The notes under the pieces are model-generated. The model searched no databases and was not told the origin of the DNA. It was given only the letters and a program-made list of their open reading frames with translations. Made by a program: the position numbers and the translations under genes. A stretch of 43,775 nucleotides of DNA, from positions 1 through 43,775 of the forward strand of contig DAHWKF010000058.1 in assembly GCA_027343785.1 (NCBI GenBank), read 5' to 3'. Below, one piece after another: positions 26,679-34,275 of this stretch. The stretch's first letter is position 1. The number at the start of each line of letters is the position of its first letter. Origin of the DNA: Leptospirillum sp. (GTDB lineage Bacteria > Nitrospirota > Leptospirillia > Leptospirillales > Leptospirillaceae).

Positions 26679-28034
26679 GTGGTGTCAACAGGATTCTCCG
26701 GAAGGCGTCCGCTTCCCCGGGAAGAAACGGCCTTGAACACCCCCCCAACCGGAGGCGTCTTTCTGGACTGGCCGGGAAAATCCCGGGCGCGGTCCCTCGC
26801 AGAAAAACCCGAAAAAGGCCTCCTCGAACCTGTTGCCGAAAAATCGGTGAACCCGCAACGGGCGCCCCATCTCTTCCTCGAAGGAGACAACCTCCGGATC
26901 CTCCGCCTGCTGAAAAAGGAATATGCCCGCAGTATCAGCGCCATTTACATCGATCCGCCATACAACACCGGAACCTCCTTGGCGTATTTCGACCGGTACT
27001 ACCGTCGGCAGCCCACACCCCGCTCGCCCGATGCTCCGGCCGCCCCTCTCCGGAGGGACGATTCGCCGTGGTTGTCCTTCATTTATCCCCGACTCATTCT
27101 GGCCAGGGAACTTTTGCGGGAGGACGGAGTCATTTTTGTCAGCATCGACGACCGGGCCGTCCATCATCTGAGATATCTTCTGGACGAGATCTTTGGACCG
27201 GAAAACCACGCGGGGACGGTGGTATGGAGAAAGAAGGTTGTCAGGGGAAGAGGGCATCGACATCTCATTCCCCAGACGGAGTACATTGTCGTTTATGCAC
27301 GTTCGATCCGCTTGCTTCGGCCTTTTTCTGAACCCCTTTCTCCGGAGATGATATCGGAATACCGTTTATCGGATGACAGGGGTCCCTACAAGCTCATTCC
27401 CCTGGCCAAGTCGGGAACCGCCCATTCTCCGCGCCCGAACCTGGTGTACCCGATCGAGGCCCCGGACGGGACAATGATCCCCTGTCCGACCCACCAGTGG
27501 CGCTGGAGCCAGCAAACCCTCCTGTCCCGGAAAGACGAACTGGAATTTCGGAAAAACCGGCGGGGGGAATGGGTTGTCTATACCCGTCAAAGACTTTATC
27601 CTGACGGCCATCTCCGGAGAAAAACCCCGGTCTCCCTCTATGACCGCGTGTCCACGACGGACGGCACACGAGAGCTCAAAAATCTCTGCCCGGGAGCCGT
27701 GTTCGATTTTCCCAAACCGGCACGTCTGATCCGGGACCTGATCGGCTGGCTCCCTCTGCCGGAGGATCCGGAACAGGAAACGCTCGTCCTCGATTTTTTT
27801 GCGGGAACCTGCCCGTCGGCGCAGGCGGTTCTGGAGCTGAACCATGCCGATGGAGGCCACCGGAAATTCATCATGGTCCAGGACACCCCCGTCGATGGGC
27901 GGACGAATATTCTGGAACTGGGACACCAGCGGATCAGACGTGTGCTTTCCCTGCTCGGAGAGTTGACGCCCCACGCGCCGGATGGCGACTTCGACAACCT
28001 TTCCTACCGCACTTTCCGGTTACCGGACGACTGA
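26679..28034 (+). CDS. Orphan beta-class DNA adenine/cytosine-N4 methyltransferase
   Basis: A DNA methyltransferase of up to 451 residues, in the order of beta-class enzymes such as type III Mod subunits: catalytic motif IV DPPYNTG at 92-98 first, then a variable target-recognition region, then the SAM-binding motif I near 373-381. FLEGDNLRILRLLKKEY precedes motif IV, and VIFVSIDDRAVHHLRYLLDEIFG follows it, both usual. Motif I reads FFAGTCPSA where relatives have FFAGSGTTA or FFAGSCTTA. No restriction subunit is adjacent, so a regulatory or orphan role is likely. The GTG at 26679 has no ribosome-binding site; TTG at 26733 is another candidate. The 3' end overlaps the convergent comEC gene by 31 bases. 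Confidence 0.85.
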   Translation: MVSTGFSGRRPLPREETALNTPPTGGVFLDWPGKSRARSLAEKPEKGLLEPVAEKSVNPQRAPHLFLEGDNLRILRLLKKEYARSISAIYIDPPYNTGTSLAYFDRYYRRQPTPRSPDAPAAPLRRDDSPWLSFIYPRLILARELLREDGVIFVSIDDRAVHHLRYLLDEIFGPENHAGTVVWRKKVVRGRGHRHLIPQTEYIVVYARSIRLLRPFSEPLSPEMISEYRLSDDRGPYKLIPLAKSGTAHSPRPNLVYPIEAPDGTMIPCPTHQWRWSQQTLLSRKDELEFRKNRRGEWVVYTRQRLYPDGHLRRKTPVSLYDRVSTTDGTRELKNLCPGAVFDFPKPARLIRDLIGWLPLPEDPEQETLVLDFFAGTCPSAQAVLELNHADGGHRKFIMVQDTPVDGRTNILELGHQRIRRVLSLLGELTPHAPDGDFDNLSYRTFRLPDD

Positions 28035-29545
28035 AGGCTAAGCAACCACTCCAGGTTGTGGCCCTCGCGAACCGGGTCCCATGCCCATTTCTTCCCCTCG
28101 TTTCCGACCGGTCGGGAGAGGGCCCGTTCAGGCCCCTGGATGCCGCCGACGGTCAACCCTTGAGACAGGACGATCGACAGGCCGATGACGGCGGCCATCC
28201 CGGCAATCACCTTTCTTCCGCCATGGAGCGACTCCCTGTTTTTCCACCGGACAGCAAGCAGGATCAGGCTGGTCATCAAAAGGAGGGTCAGAGGGGAAAC
28301 TGGCGGCAGCTTCACCTGACCATAAGGGATGCGGGAAAAGAAATCGACCAGGCCCACCGCCGCCTCCCCGGTTTTTTCCACCAGGAAATTGTAAGGGGGC
28401 CATCCTTCCGGAAAGAACGACAGAAGTATCGTGGCCAGAAATCCCAGCGGGAGAAACAGGTCTCCCGCCACCGGAACCACGAAGACGTTCGAAAAAATGC
28501 CGACCCAATCGGCCTTCCCGACAGAAAACCACAACAAAGGCAGCGTAGTCAGCATCACCGCAACCCCTGTCACAAGATGTTCCCGAAAACCCCTCCCGCT
28601 TCCCTCAAAATCCTTCTCTTCTCTTTCTCCCTTGCCGGATGATTCCCACCGGCATCCCAGCAGAAGACCCCAGAGGGCCAGGAGGGAAAGGTCCATCGAC
28701 AGGGACAGGGGGGATTCCGGATACAGGGCGAGGATGCCCAGCAGGGAAAGCCCGAACACATCCGGCCAGGAGGTCATCCTCCCTGTCGACCGGAATGCCA
28801 TCAACAGGACAAAGGCCATGACCGCCCGCACCGCCGGCAAGGGAGAACCGATCAGGGTCAAATACAGAACAAGGACGGGAACGGGCAGCCATCCGGCCAG
28901 TGCAGGCAAGGGAATCCGGACGAGAATGCGTCGCATCAGCGCATAGGGAATCAATCGCAAAAGGATGAAAAGGCTTCCGTTCAGGAAAAGGGCAAGAAGG
29001 GCCATATGTTCGCCCGAGACGGAGAGAAGGTGGTAGGCCCCGCTAGACTGAAAGGAGCGGAGGAGATCGTCCGGCACCAATGAAGTGTCGGACAGGATCA
29101 TGGCGCCGGCCAGACCGGCGACATCGGGCGAGAAAACGGAAGCGAGACGATGCATAAGCAAGGACTCGCTTTGTCTCAAAGGCCCGGGGGAAAATTCCTG
29201 ATCCCCGGAACGGGAGACGGAAAGCGGGTCCCAAGGCAAGACCTGTCCCTCCAGCAGAACCGGCCGGAAGGAGCTTCCAAAAAGATGTTCCCGCTCCCAA
29301 AGGGAGGGGGAGGAAGTAAACCGGGCCGTTCCCGTCAGGCAGTCTCCCCGCTCCAGATCATTTCCGCCTCTTCCGGCCGGAATTCTGATCTGGACCGCTG
29401 CCAGCCGGACGCCGTCCAGCTCCGCGTCCATCCGGACCAGACTGCCGGTCCGGGTCATCCGCGGGGAATCGGCCAGACACCCCGAAAAATCATGAACCCC
29501 TTGCCACCGTCCGGAAATGTCGCCAAGCAGTCCGACCGACATCAT
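28004..29545 (-). CDS. ComEC/Rec2-type DNA uptake channel, no metallo-beta-lactamase domain
   Basis: The inner-membrane DNA channel of natural transformation, or a relative of it. The 513-residue product from the first ATG has an OB-like soluble region (about 10-110), then the competence domain. Its hallmarks are visible: AGAMILSDTSLVPDDLLRSFQSSGAYHLLSVSGEHMALLALFLN, LIGSPLPAVRAVMAFVLLM and several membrane spans. The protein ends after the last spans, without the C-terminal metallo-beta-lactamase-like nuclease domain seen in many ComEC proteins. Two further membrane segments are encoded in frame upstream of the first ATG, back to glmM, so the true protein is probably about 63 residues longer. 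It follows glmM on the same strand. Confidence 0.85.
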   Translation of the reverse strand: MMSVGLLGDISGRWQGVHDFSGCLADSPRMTRTGSLVRMDAELDGVRLAAVQIRIPAGRGGNDLERGDCLTGTARFTSSPSLWEREHLFGSSFRPVLLEGQVLPWDPLSVSRSGDQEFSPGPLRQSESLLMHRLASVFSPDVAGLAGAMILSDTSLVPDDLLRSFQSSGAYHLLSVSGEHMALLALFLNGSLFILLRLIPYALMRRILVRIPLPALAGWLPVPVLVLYLTLIGSPLPAVRAVMAFVLLMAFRSTGRMTSWPDVFGLSLLGILALYPESPLSLSMDLSLLALWGLLLGCRWESSGKGEREEKDFEGSGRGFREHLVTGVAVMLTTLPLLWFSVGKADWVGIFSNVFVVPVAGDLFLPLGFLATILLSFFPEGWPPYNFLVEKTGEAAVGLVDFFSRIPYGQVKLPPVSPLTLLLMTSLILLAVRWKNRESLHGGRKVIAGMAAVIGLSIVLSQGLTVGGIQGPERALSRPVGNEGKKWAWDPVREGHNLEWLLSLQSSGNRKVR

Positions 29546-29730
29546 CCCCCATAAAAAGCCGGCCAGAACCCAGATAAAAATTCCCCCTCGCCCCTTTCGC
29601 CAGGCCAGTATCCCTGCGGTCAGGAAGAACAGGAACAGGGTGAGCGGAAAGAAGGGGAAGCCCCAGAACAGGACAAGCCCCGAAAATGCGCCTCCCCCCC
29701 GCTGAAGATGACCCGCGGACGTTGGACCGG

Positions 29731-31104
29731 TCAGGAAGAAATTTCTCCGAAATCTTTCCGGACGGCTTCCATGATATCCAGCGAGAATGTCTCGATCTGA
29801 TCCCGGTTGGGGCCTTCGAGCATGATACGGAGAGCCAGTTCCGTGCCAGAATACCGGAGCAGGAGACGGCCGTGGGATTTGCTCAGCTCCTTTTCCACCT
29901 TCCGGGAGATTTCAGACAACAGGCGAAGCTCCGCCAGCGGAACTTTTTTTTGCACCGGAACCGTTTTCAGTACCTGGGGAAAGGGTTCGTAGACGGACGC
30001 GGCCTCTTCCAGGGAAAGGCCCTTTTCGACCAGGAGGGAAACCACCTGGATGGCCGTCATCAACCCATCCCCCGTTGTGTGGAAATCCCGGAAAATCAGA
30101 TGGCCGGACTGTTCCCCCCCAAACGACAGGTTGTGGTTTTCGAGCTCCTCCAGGACGTAACGGTCGCCAACCTGGGTTTTCCGGACCCGAATCCCGTTTT
30201 TCTCCATCGCCAGATCCAGACCCATGTTGCTCATCACGGTCGTGACCAGGGTGTCCTGTTTCAACAGATTCTTGTCCTTCAGATGGGTGGCCACGAGCGC
30301 CATCACCGCGTCCCCGTCAAGGATATTGCCGTTCGACGTGACAAAAATGGCCCGGTCGGCGTCTCCGTCAAGCCCGACACCCAGATCGGCCTCATGCTCC
30401 CGGACCGTCTCGGCCAGCCGTTCAGGAAACAGCGCTCCGCAGCGGTCGTTGATATTTGTCCCGTCCGGCTGGTTGGCGATGGCGGTGACATGGGCCCCGA
30501 GTTCCCGGAAGGCCATCGGCGCAACCCTGTAAGCCCCCCCGTTGGCCAGATCCATGACGATATGGATGCCGTCGAACTTCTGCTTCCGGGGGATGGTATT
30601 TTTGATGAACTCGATATAGCGGCCTTCCGCCCCCGACAGCCGGTCGACCTTTCCGATCTGGTCTCCGGTGGGCCGGATGCCGTCGATCTCCTTGCCCAGC
30701 ACAAGCTCTTCTATCCGGAGCTCGATATCGTCCGGCAATTTGGACCCTTCCGAGGAGAAGAACTTGATTCCGTTGTCCTGGTAAGGATTATGGCTGGCCG
30801 ATATCATGATTCCGGCATCGGTCCGGAGGGCGCGGGTCAGGAAGGCGATACCCGGCGTCGTGAACGGTCCGACGAGAATGACGCTCACCCCCATGGAACA
30901 GATGCCGCTCGTCAGCGCGTGTTCGAGCATGTAACCGGAAATTCGGGTGTCCTTACCGATGACCACACGATGTTCACCCTTGTATTTCTTGAAGAGGTAA
31001 GCCGCCGCGCGTCCCAGGCGAAAAGCCGTTTCCCCCGTCACCGGCTCGACGTTGGCCACCCCACGGATACCGTCCGTTCCAAATAATGTTCTTTCCCGTC
31101 CCAT
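29731..31104 (-). CDS. glmM: Phosphoglucosamine mutase GlmM
   Basis: Converts glucosamine-6-phosphate to glucosamine-1-phosphate on the way to UDP-N-acetylglucosamine, for peptidoglycan and lipopolysaccharide. The 457 residues cover all four alpha-D-phosphohexomutase domains. The N-terminus is LFGTDGIRGVAN, the phosphoserine loop is ISASHNPYQDNGIKFFS with catalytic Ser104, the metal loop is GLDGDADRAIF, the sugar-binding loop is FGGEQSGHLIF, and the phosphate loop is RYSGTELALRIMLEG. The length is the usual one. GGAG lies seven bases before ATG. The stop overlaps a candidate CTG start of comEC in the sequence CTGA, so the two genes may be translationally coupled. Confidence 0.96.
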   Translation of the reverse strand: MGRERTLFGTDGIRGVANVEPVTGETAFRLGRAAAYLFKKYKGEHRVVIGKDTRISGYMLEHALTSGICSMGVSVILVGPFTTPGIAFLTRALRTDAGIMISASHNPYQDNGIKFFSSEGSKLPDDIELRIEELVLGKEIDGIRPTGDQIGKVDRLSGAEGRYIEFIKNTIPRKQKFDGIHIVMDLANGGAYRVAPMAFRELGAHVTAIANQPDGTNINDRCGALFPERLAETVREHEADLGVGLDGDADRAIFVTSNGNILDGDAVMALVATHLKDKNLLKQDTLVTTVMSNMGLDLAMEKNGIRVRKTQVGDRYVLEELENHNLSFGGEQSGHLIFRDFHTTGDGLMTAIQVVSLLVEKGLSLEEAASVYEPFPQVLKTVPVQKKVPLAELRLLSEISRKVEKELSKSHGRLLLRYSGTELALRIMLEGPNRDQIETFSLDIMEAVRKDFGEISS

Positions 31105-31266
31105 CGCCCATCTCCGCTTGTTGTCCGGAATCGAAACAACGATTTTCCCGCCTTTTCCCGCCCTGGATTTCAGACTTTTTTCATTTTACCCGATTTTCCC
31201 CCCTCCACCAATCGGCGCGAATGTCATTCAACAACCCGACGACGGGACATGGTCCCGTCGGACGGC

Positions 31267-31297
31267 TTGACAGGGATAAACTATAACATTTATAGTT
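31267..31297 (+). promoter_or_regulatory. Promoter and self-control dyad of the Rrf2 gene
   Basis: TTGACA (31267-31272) and TATAGT (31291-31296) stand 18 bases apart, a strong housekeeping-type promoter. A perfect dyad, AACTATAA (31279-31286) and TTATAGTT (31290-31297) with a three-base centre, covers the -10. That is where an autorepressor of the Rrf2 family would bind. The start codon follows six bases after the -10, so transcription would begin at or next to the ATG. Confidence 0.7.
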
Positions 31298-31302
31298 ACA
31301 GT

Positions 31303-31746
31303 ATGGCAGCCAACAGTCGATTCGCCGTTGCGACACATTTACTGGTCGGTCTCGGATACCTTCCTTTGCACTCCCCCCGTCACGAACCTGAGAGGGGGCT
31401 GTGGGTCAACTCCACACTCCTGGCGGAATCCGTGAACACCAATCCCGTGGTTGTCCGGCGGCTTCTGGGAACGCTCAGGAAGTCCGGACTGGTGGTGACC
31501 CAACAGGGAAAAAACGGAGGGGTGGCGCTGGGAAAGAAGCCGGAAGACATCACCCTTCTGGACATTTTTCGGGCGGTCGGGGAGCAATCTGTTTTCGCGT
31601 TTAACCCCAACCCTCCCAACCCGCGTTGTCCGGTGAGCATGAACATGTTCAACCTCATCGAACCGGTGTTCCGCTCCGTCGGAGACGCCCTGGAAAAAGA
31701 ACTGGATCGGGTCCGGCTGTCGGATCTGATTTCGGGAATCCCCTGA
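31303..31746 (+). CDS. Rrf2-family transcriptional regulator
   Basis: A 147-residue winged-helix regulator. SRFAVATHLLVGLGYLP opens the protein as in many Rrf2 members, then VNSTLLAESVNTNPVVVRRLLGTLRKSGLVVTQQGKNGGVAL forms the helix-turn-helix and wing. DITLLDIFRAVGEQSVF follows. Only one cysteine, Cys109, is present, so the three-Cys iron-sulphur site of IscR or NsrR is missing; a thiol or electrophile sensor of the HypR/YwnA sort is more likely. There is no ribosome-binding site before ATG, consistent with a leaderless mRNA. The downstream Old Yellow Enzyme gene begins 96 bases after the stop and is probably the main target. Confidence 0.9.
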   Translation: MAANSRFAVATHLLVGLGYLPLHSPRHEPERGLWVNSTLLAESVNTNPVVVRRLLGTLRKSGLVVTQQGKNGGVALGKKPEDITLLDIFRAVGEQSVFAFNPNPPNPRCPVSMNMFNLIEPVFRSVGDALEKELDRVRLSDLISGIP

Positions 31747-31842
31747 CCGTCGCGACTGCCCGGCCCAAGAACCTGCAACCGGTTTTCCTGTTCGCCACTG
31801 TAGTCACCCACATATATGTTTATTGCAGGAGGAAAAGCAACA

Positions 31843-32946
31843 ATGCCAGACGACACCATCGATATTTTTTCCCCCTTTCACCTCGGAACCCTGTCCTTGC
31901 CAAACCGGGCCGTCATGGCTCCGATGACCCGCAACAGGGCGGCCCAGGGCAACATACCGACACCCCTGATGGCCACCTACTACAAACAGCGCGCTTCGGC
32001 CGGCCTCATCATCACGGAAGCGACCCAGGTGACGCCCATGGGCCAGGGCTATATCCTGACACCGGGCATCCACTCACCCGAACAGGTCGAAGGATGGAAA
32101 CAGGTCACCCGGGCCGTCCACGAAAACGGCGGAAGGATCTTTCTCCAGCTCTGGCATGTCGGCCGGATTTCCCATCCCGATTTTCTGGGAGGCCAGCTCC
32201 CGGTGGCGCCCTCCGCCATTGCACCCCGGGGCGTCATGGCCTACACCTTCGAAGGTCCCAAGGCCATTCCGGTACCCCGGGCGCTGGAAACCCATGAAAT
32301 TCCCGGGATTGTCGAGGACTATCGCAAGGGTGCTTCAAACGCCAGGGAAGCCGGGTTCGACGGGGTGGAGATCCACGCCGCCAATGGATACCTGCTCGAC
32401 CAGTTTCTGGAAGACAGCACAAACAAAAGGACGGATCAGTATGGAGGATCCGTCGAAAACAGGGCCAGGCTGATTTTCGAGGTGCTCGAAGCCGTCACCG
32501 GGGTCTGGGGCAAAGATAGGGTCGGCATCCGCCTCTCCCCGGGAGGAACATTCAACGACATGGGCGACTCCAACCCCCAGGAAACCTTCGGAACCGTCGT
32601 CCGTCGGCTTTCGGACTACGGCATCGCCTATCTGCACCTGATCGAGCCGGCCGAACCGGAAGGCGAGCACCCCTCTCCTGATCTCAGCGCGTCCTTTTTC
32701 CGTCCCTTGCACAAAGGGAACCTCATGGTGGCCGGCGGATATTCGCTGGAAAAGGCCAATGCAGCACTGAAACGGGGACTGTGCGATCTGGTCAGCTTTG
32801 GAAGACCCTTTCTCGCCAACCCCGATCTCGTCAACCGGTTCCGGAAGAGGGCGCCCCTCAACACGCCGGATCCCTCCACCTTCTATGGGGGAAACGAAAA
32901 AGGATATATCGATTACCCGACGCTGGAAGAGGCGGCGGCCAACTAG
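31843..32946 (+). CDS. Old Yellow Enzyme family alkene reductase (NemA-like)
   Basis: An FMN-dependent NAD(P)H oxidoreductase of 367 residues that reduces activated alkenes, quinones or nitro compounds. The FMN barrel start is FSPFHLGTLSLPNRAVMAPMTRNRA. The substrate-binding His-x-x-Asn is in DGVEIHAANGYLLDQFLEDSTNKRTDQYGGS, followed by VENRARLIFEVLEAV. Other marks are LWHVGRISHPDF, VGIRLSPGG, VAGGYSLEKA and LVSFGRPFLANPDLV. ATG at 31843 follows GGAGG at ten bases; an upstream ATG would precede the ribosome-binding site. Its place after an Rrf2 regulator suggests induction by electrophiles or oxidants. Confidence 0.94.
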   Translation: MPDDTIDIFSPFHLGTLSLPNRAVMAPMTRNRAAQGNIPTPLMATYYKQRASAGLIITEATQVTPMGQGYILTPGIHSPEQVEGWKQVTRAVHENGGRIFLQLWHVGRISHPDFLGGQLPVAPSAIAPRGVMAYTFEGPKAIPVPRALETHEIPGIVEDYRKGASNAREAGFDGVEIHAANGYLLDQFLEDSTNKRTDQYGGSVENRARLIFEVLEAVTGVWGKDRVGIRLSPGGTFNDMGDSNPQETFGTVVRRLSDYGIAYLHLIEPAEPEGEHPSPDLSASFFRPLHKGNLMVAGGYSLEKANAALKRGLCDLVSFGRPFLANPDLVNRFRKRAPLNTPDPSTFYGGNEKGYIDYPTLEEAAAN

Positions 32947-33342
32947 CAGAACACGGCAAAGAAGCCCAAAAGCGGTGAACGGCCAGGGGTTATTAACAGG
33001 ACGGGAGGGATCGTATCCCTCCCGTTCCTCTCCGCGTTCTTCGATCCCCGCGACCGGAGCTGCCTTTTTTTTTACGCCCGGCTTCTGACTGGCATCTTCA
33101 TGAAAGCATGAACCGCTCCCCCTTTTTCACACGCTGACGGCCATTTTTCTTCACCAACCCTCCCCGATCACGCGATACATGAGGCCCTCCCGTCTCCAGA
33201 ACAATCCTGTTTTTTGTGTTTTTCCATGAAGGCTCCCCTCGCCTCTTGTCCCCCGTCTGCCGAAAAGTCGATAATGTGAAAAAGCGGACGGATTTCCATT
33301 CTCGCCCCGACCTGGGAGAAACCAGACTTTACCGGAGCCCCC
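32947..33342. other. Gene-free stretch with one strong hairpin
   Basis: No gene is evident over these 396 bases. The stretch holds the long hairpin listed at 33001-33025 and, on both sides of it, short frames without family resemblance. Confidence 0.5.
33001..33025 (+). terminator. Terminator-like hairpin after the Old Yellow Enzyme gene
   Basis: ACGGGAGGGAT and ATCCCTCCCGT pair perfectly over 11 bases around a three-base loop. The tail is TTCCTCTCC, pyrimidine-rich but short of a clean U-run, so termination is likely but not certain. It lies about 55 bases after the stop codon. Confidence 0.55.
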
Positions 33343-34212
33343 ATGACATTTGTTTCGGAAAGGGAAGAGCAAAACCTCCTCGCCTGCCGGATCCTGACGA
33401 CTCTTCCTTCCGGTCTCGGACATGTCCGTCTCCTCTTTCCCCATGAGGGAGGGTACCAGCAGATCCGTTTTGAACAAAAACGGCTGGGAGGCTTCCTGCG
33501 TCACCGGAGCGATTTTCTGGATCCCGCCTCTTCGTTGGGAAACGATCTGGGACGGAAAGGCCGCCGCCTCTTTGTTCTTCAACAAGAAGATCTTCCGGGA
33601 TCGCGGGAGTGTTTTCTCCCCATCCTGTTCGGGGTCCATGTGTTGGGTTGGGTGGGTACGCCCCTGCCCCGAATGGACTACTGGAACCAGTACCTGAGAG
33701 GATCATGGGCCCGCTGGATCCGCATCTTCTCCGAGCGGTTCGCGCACCGTCAGATCGCCCGGGGGAAACTCCCCGACCTTTCGTTCGACGGACCCATCCT
33801 GGAAAAAAAATCCCTCCGGCTTCTCGCCTCCCGTCTCTCGGACGACGGGGAAGTTTTCGGGATGGTTTACGTCCGTCCCGACAAGCTGGAAATGGCAGAC
33901 GCGCTAGCGGACATCCTCCGCACCTCCGTCCGGGAAGGCGACGCGGTGGGTTCCGCCGATACGGGCGCCACAGCCCTCTGTGTGGGCGGAGCGGCTGACG
34001 GCATCAAAAACCGGATGCACAATCTTTTGTCCGACGCGGCGGAACTCGACTGGCGGCTCGCCTCAGAACTCCGTTTCGGATTCTGCGATCGCGGGCGATT
34101 CCGGGATGTGTCGATCCACCGGATCCGTCCCGTAGGGCGTCCGATCACCGAACCGACTTCCCGTCTTTTCGCCACATTCCGGAGACTGGGCCTGATCGCC
34201 GCCCGACGATAG
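33343..34212 (+). CDS. Unknown protein, possibly a degenerate GGDEF-like domain
   Basis: A 289-residue soluble protein without signal peptide. I do not recognise the first 150 residues. In the second half, MADALADILRTSVREGDAVGSADTGATALCVGG runs parallel to the part of GGDEF domains where a helix and strand precede the signature (LLR..LRxxDxVxRxGGDEFAVLL). The signature itself is replaced by ADTGATAL. Thus any cyclase activity is unlikely and the match is only suggestive. The start ATG at 33343 has GGAG five bases upstream. It converges on the Fap-like operon, with the stop 63 bases from the end of the last operon gene. Confidence 0.5.
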   Translation: MTFVSEREEQNLLACRILTTLPSGLGHVRLLFPHEGGYQQIRFEQKRLGGFLRHRSDFLDPASSLGNDLGRKGRRLFVLQQEDLPGSRECFLPILFGVHVLGWVGTPLPRMDYWNQYLRGSWARWIRIFSERFAHRQIARGKLPDLSFDGPILEKKSLRLLASRLSDDGEVFGMVYVRPDKLEMADALADILRTSVREGDAVGSADTGATALCVGGAADGIKNRMHNLLSDAAELDWRLASELRFGFCDRGRFRDVSIHRIRPVGRPITEPTSRLFATFRRLGLIAARR

Positions 34213-34275
34213 GGGCAGGAGCCACCACACACGCCATCTTTCTTCTTACCTTCACCGGAATCAGATGCCGGATGT

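Noticed and set aside
34213..34275. Terminator between the last Fap-like gene and the convergent unknown gene
   Set aside because: I found no hairpin followed by a U-run on either strand in this short interval.
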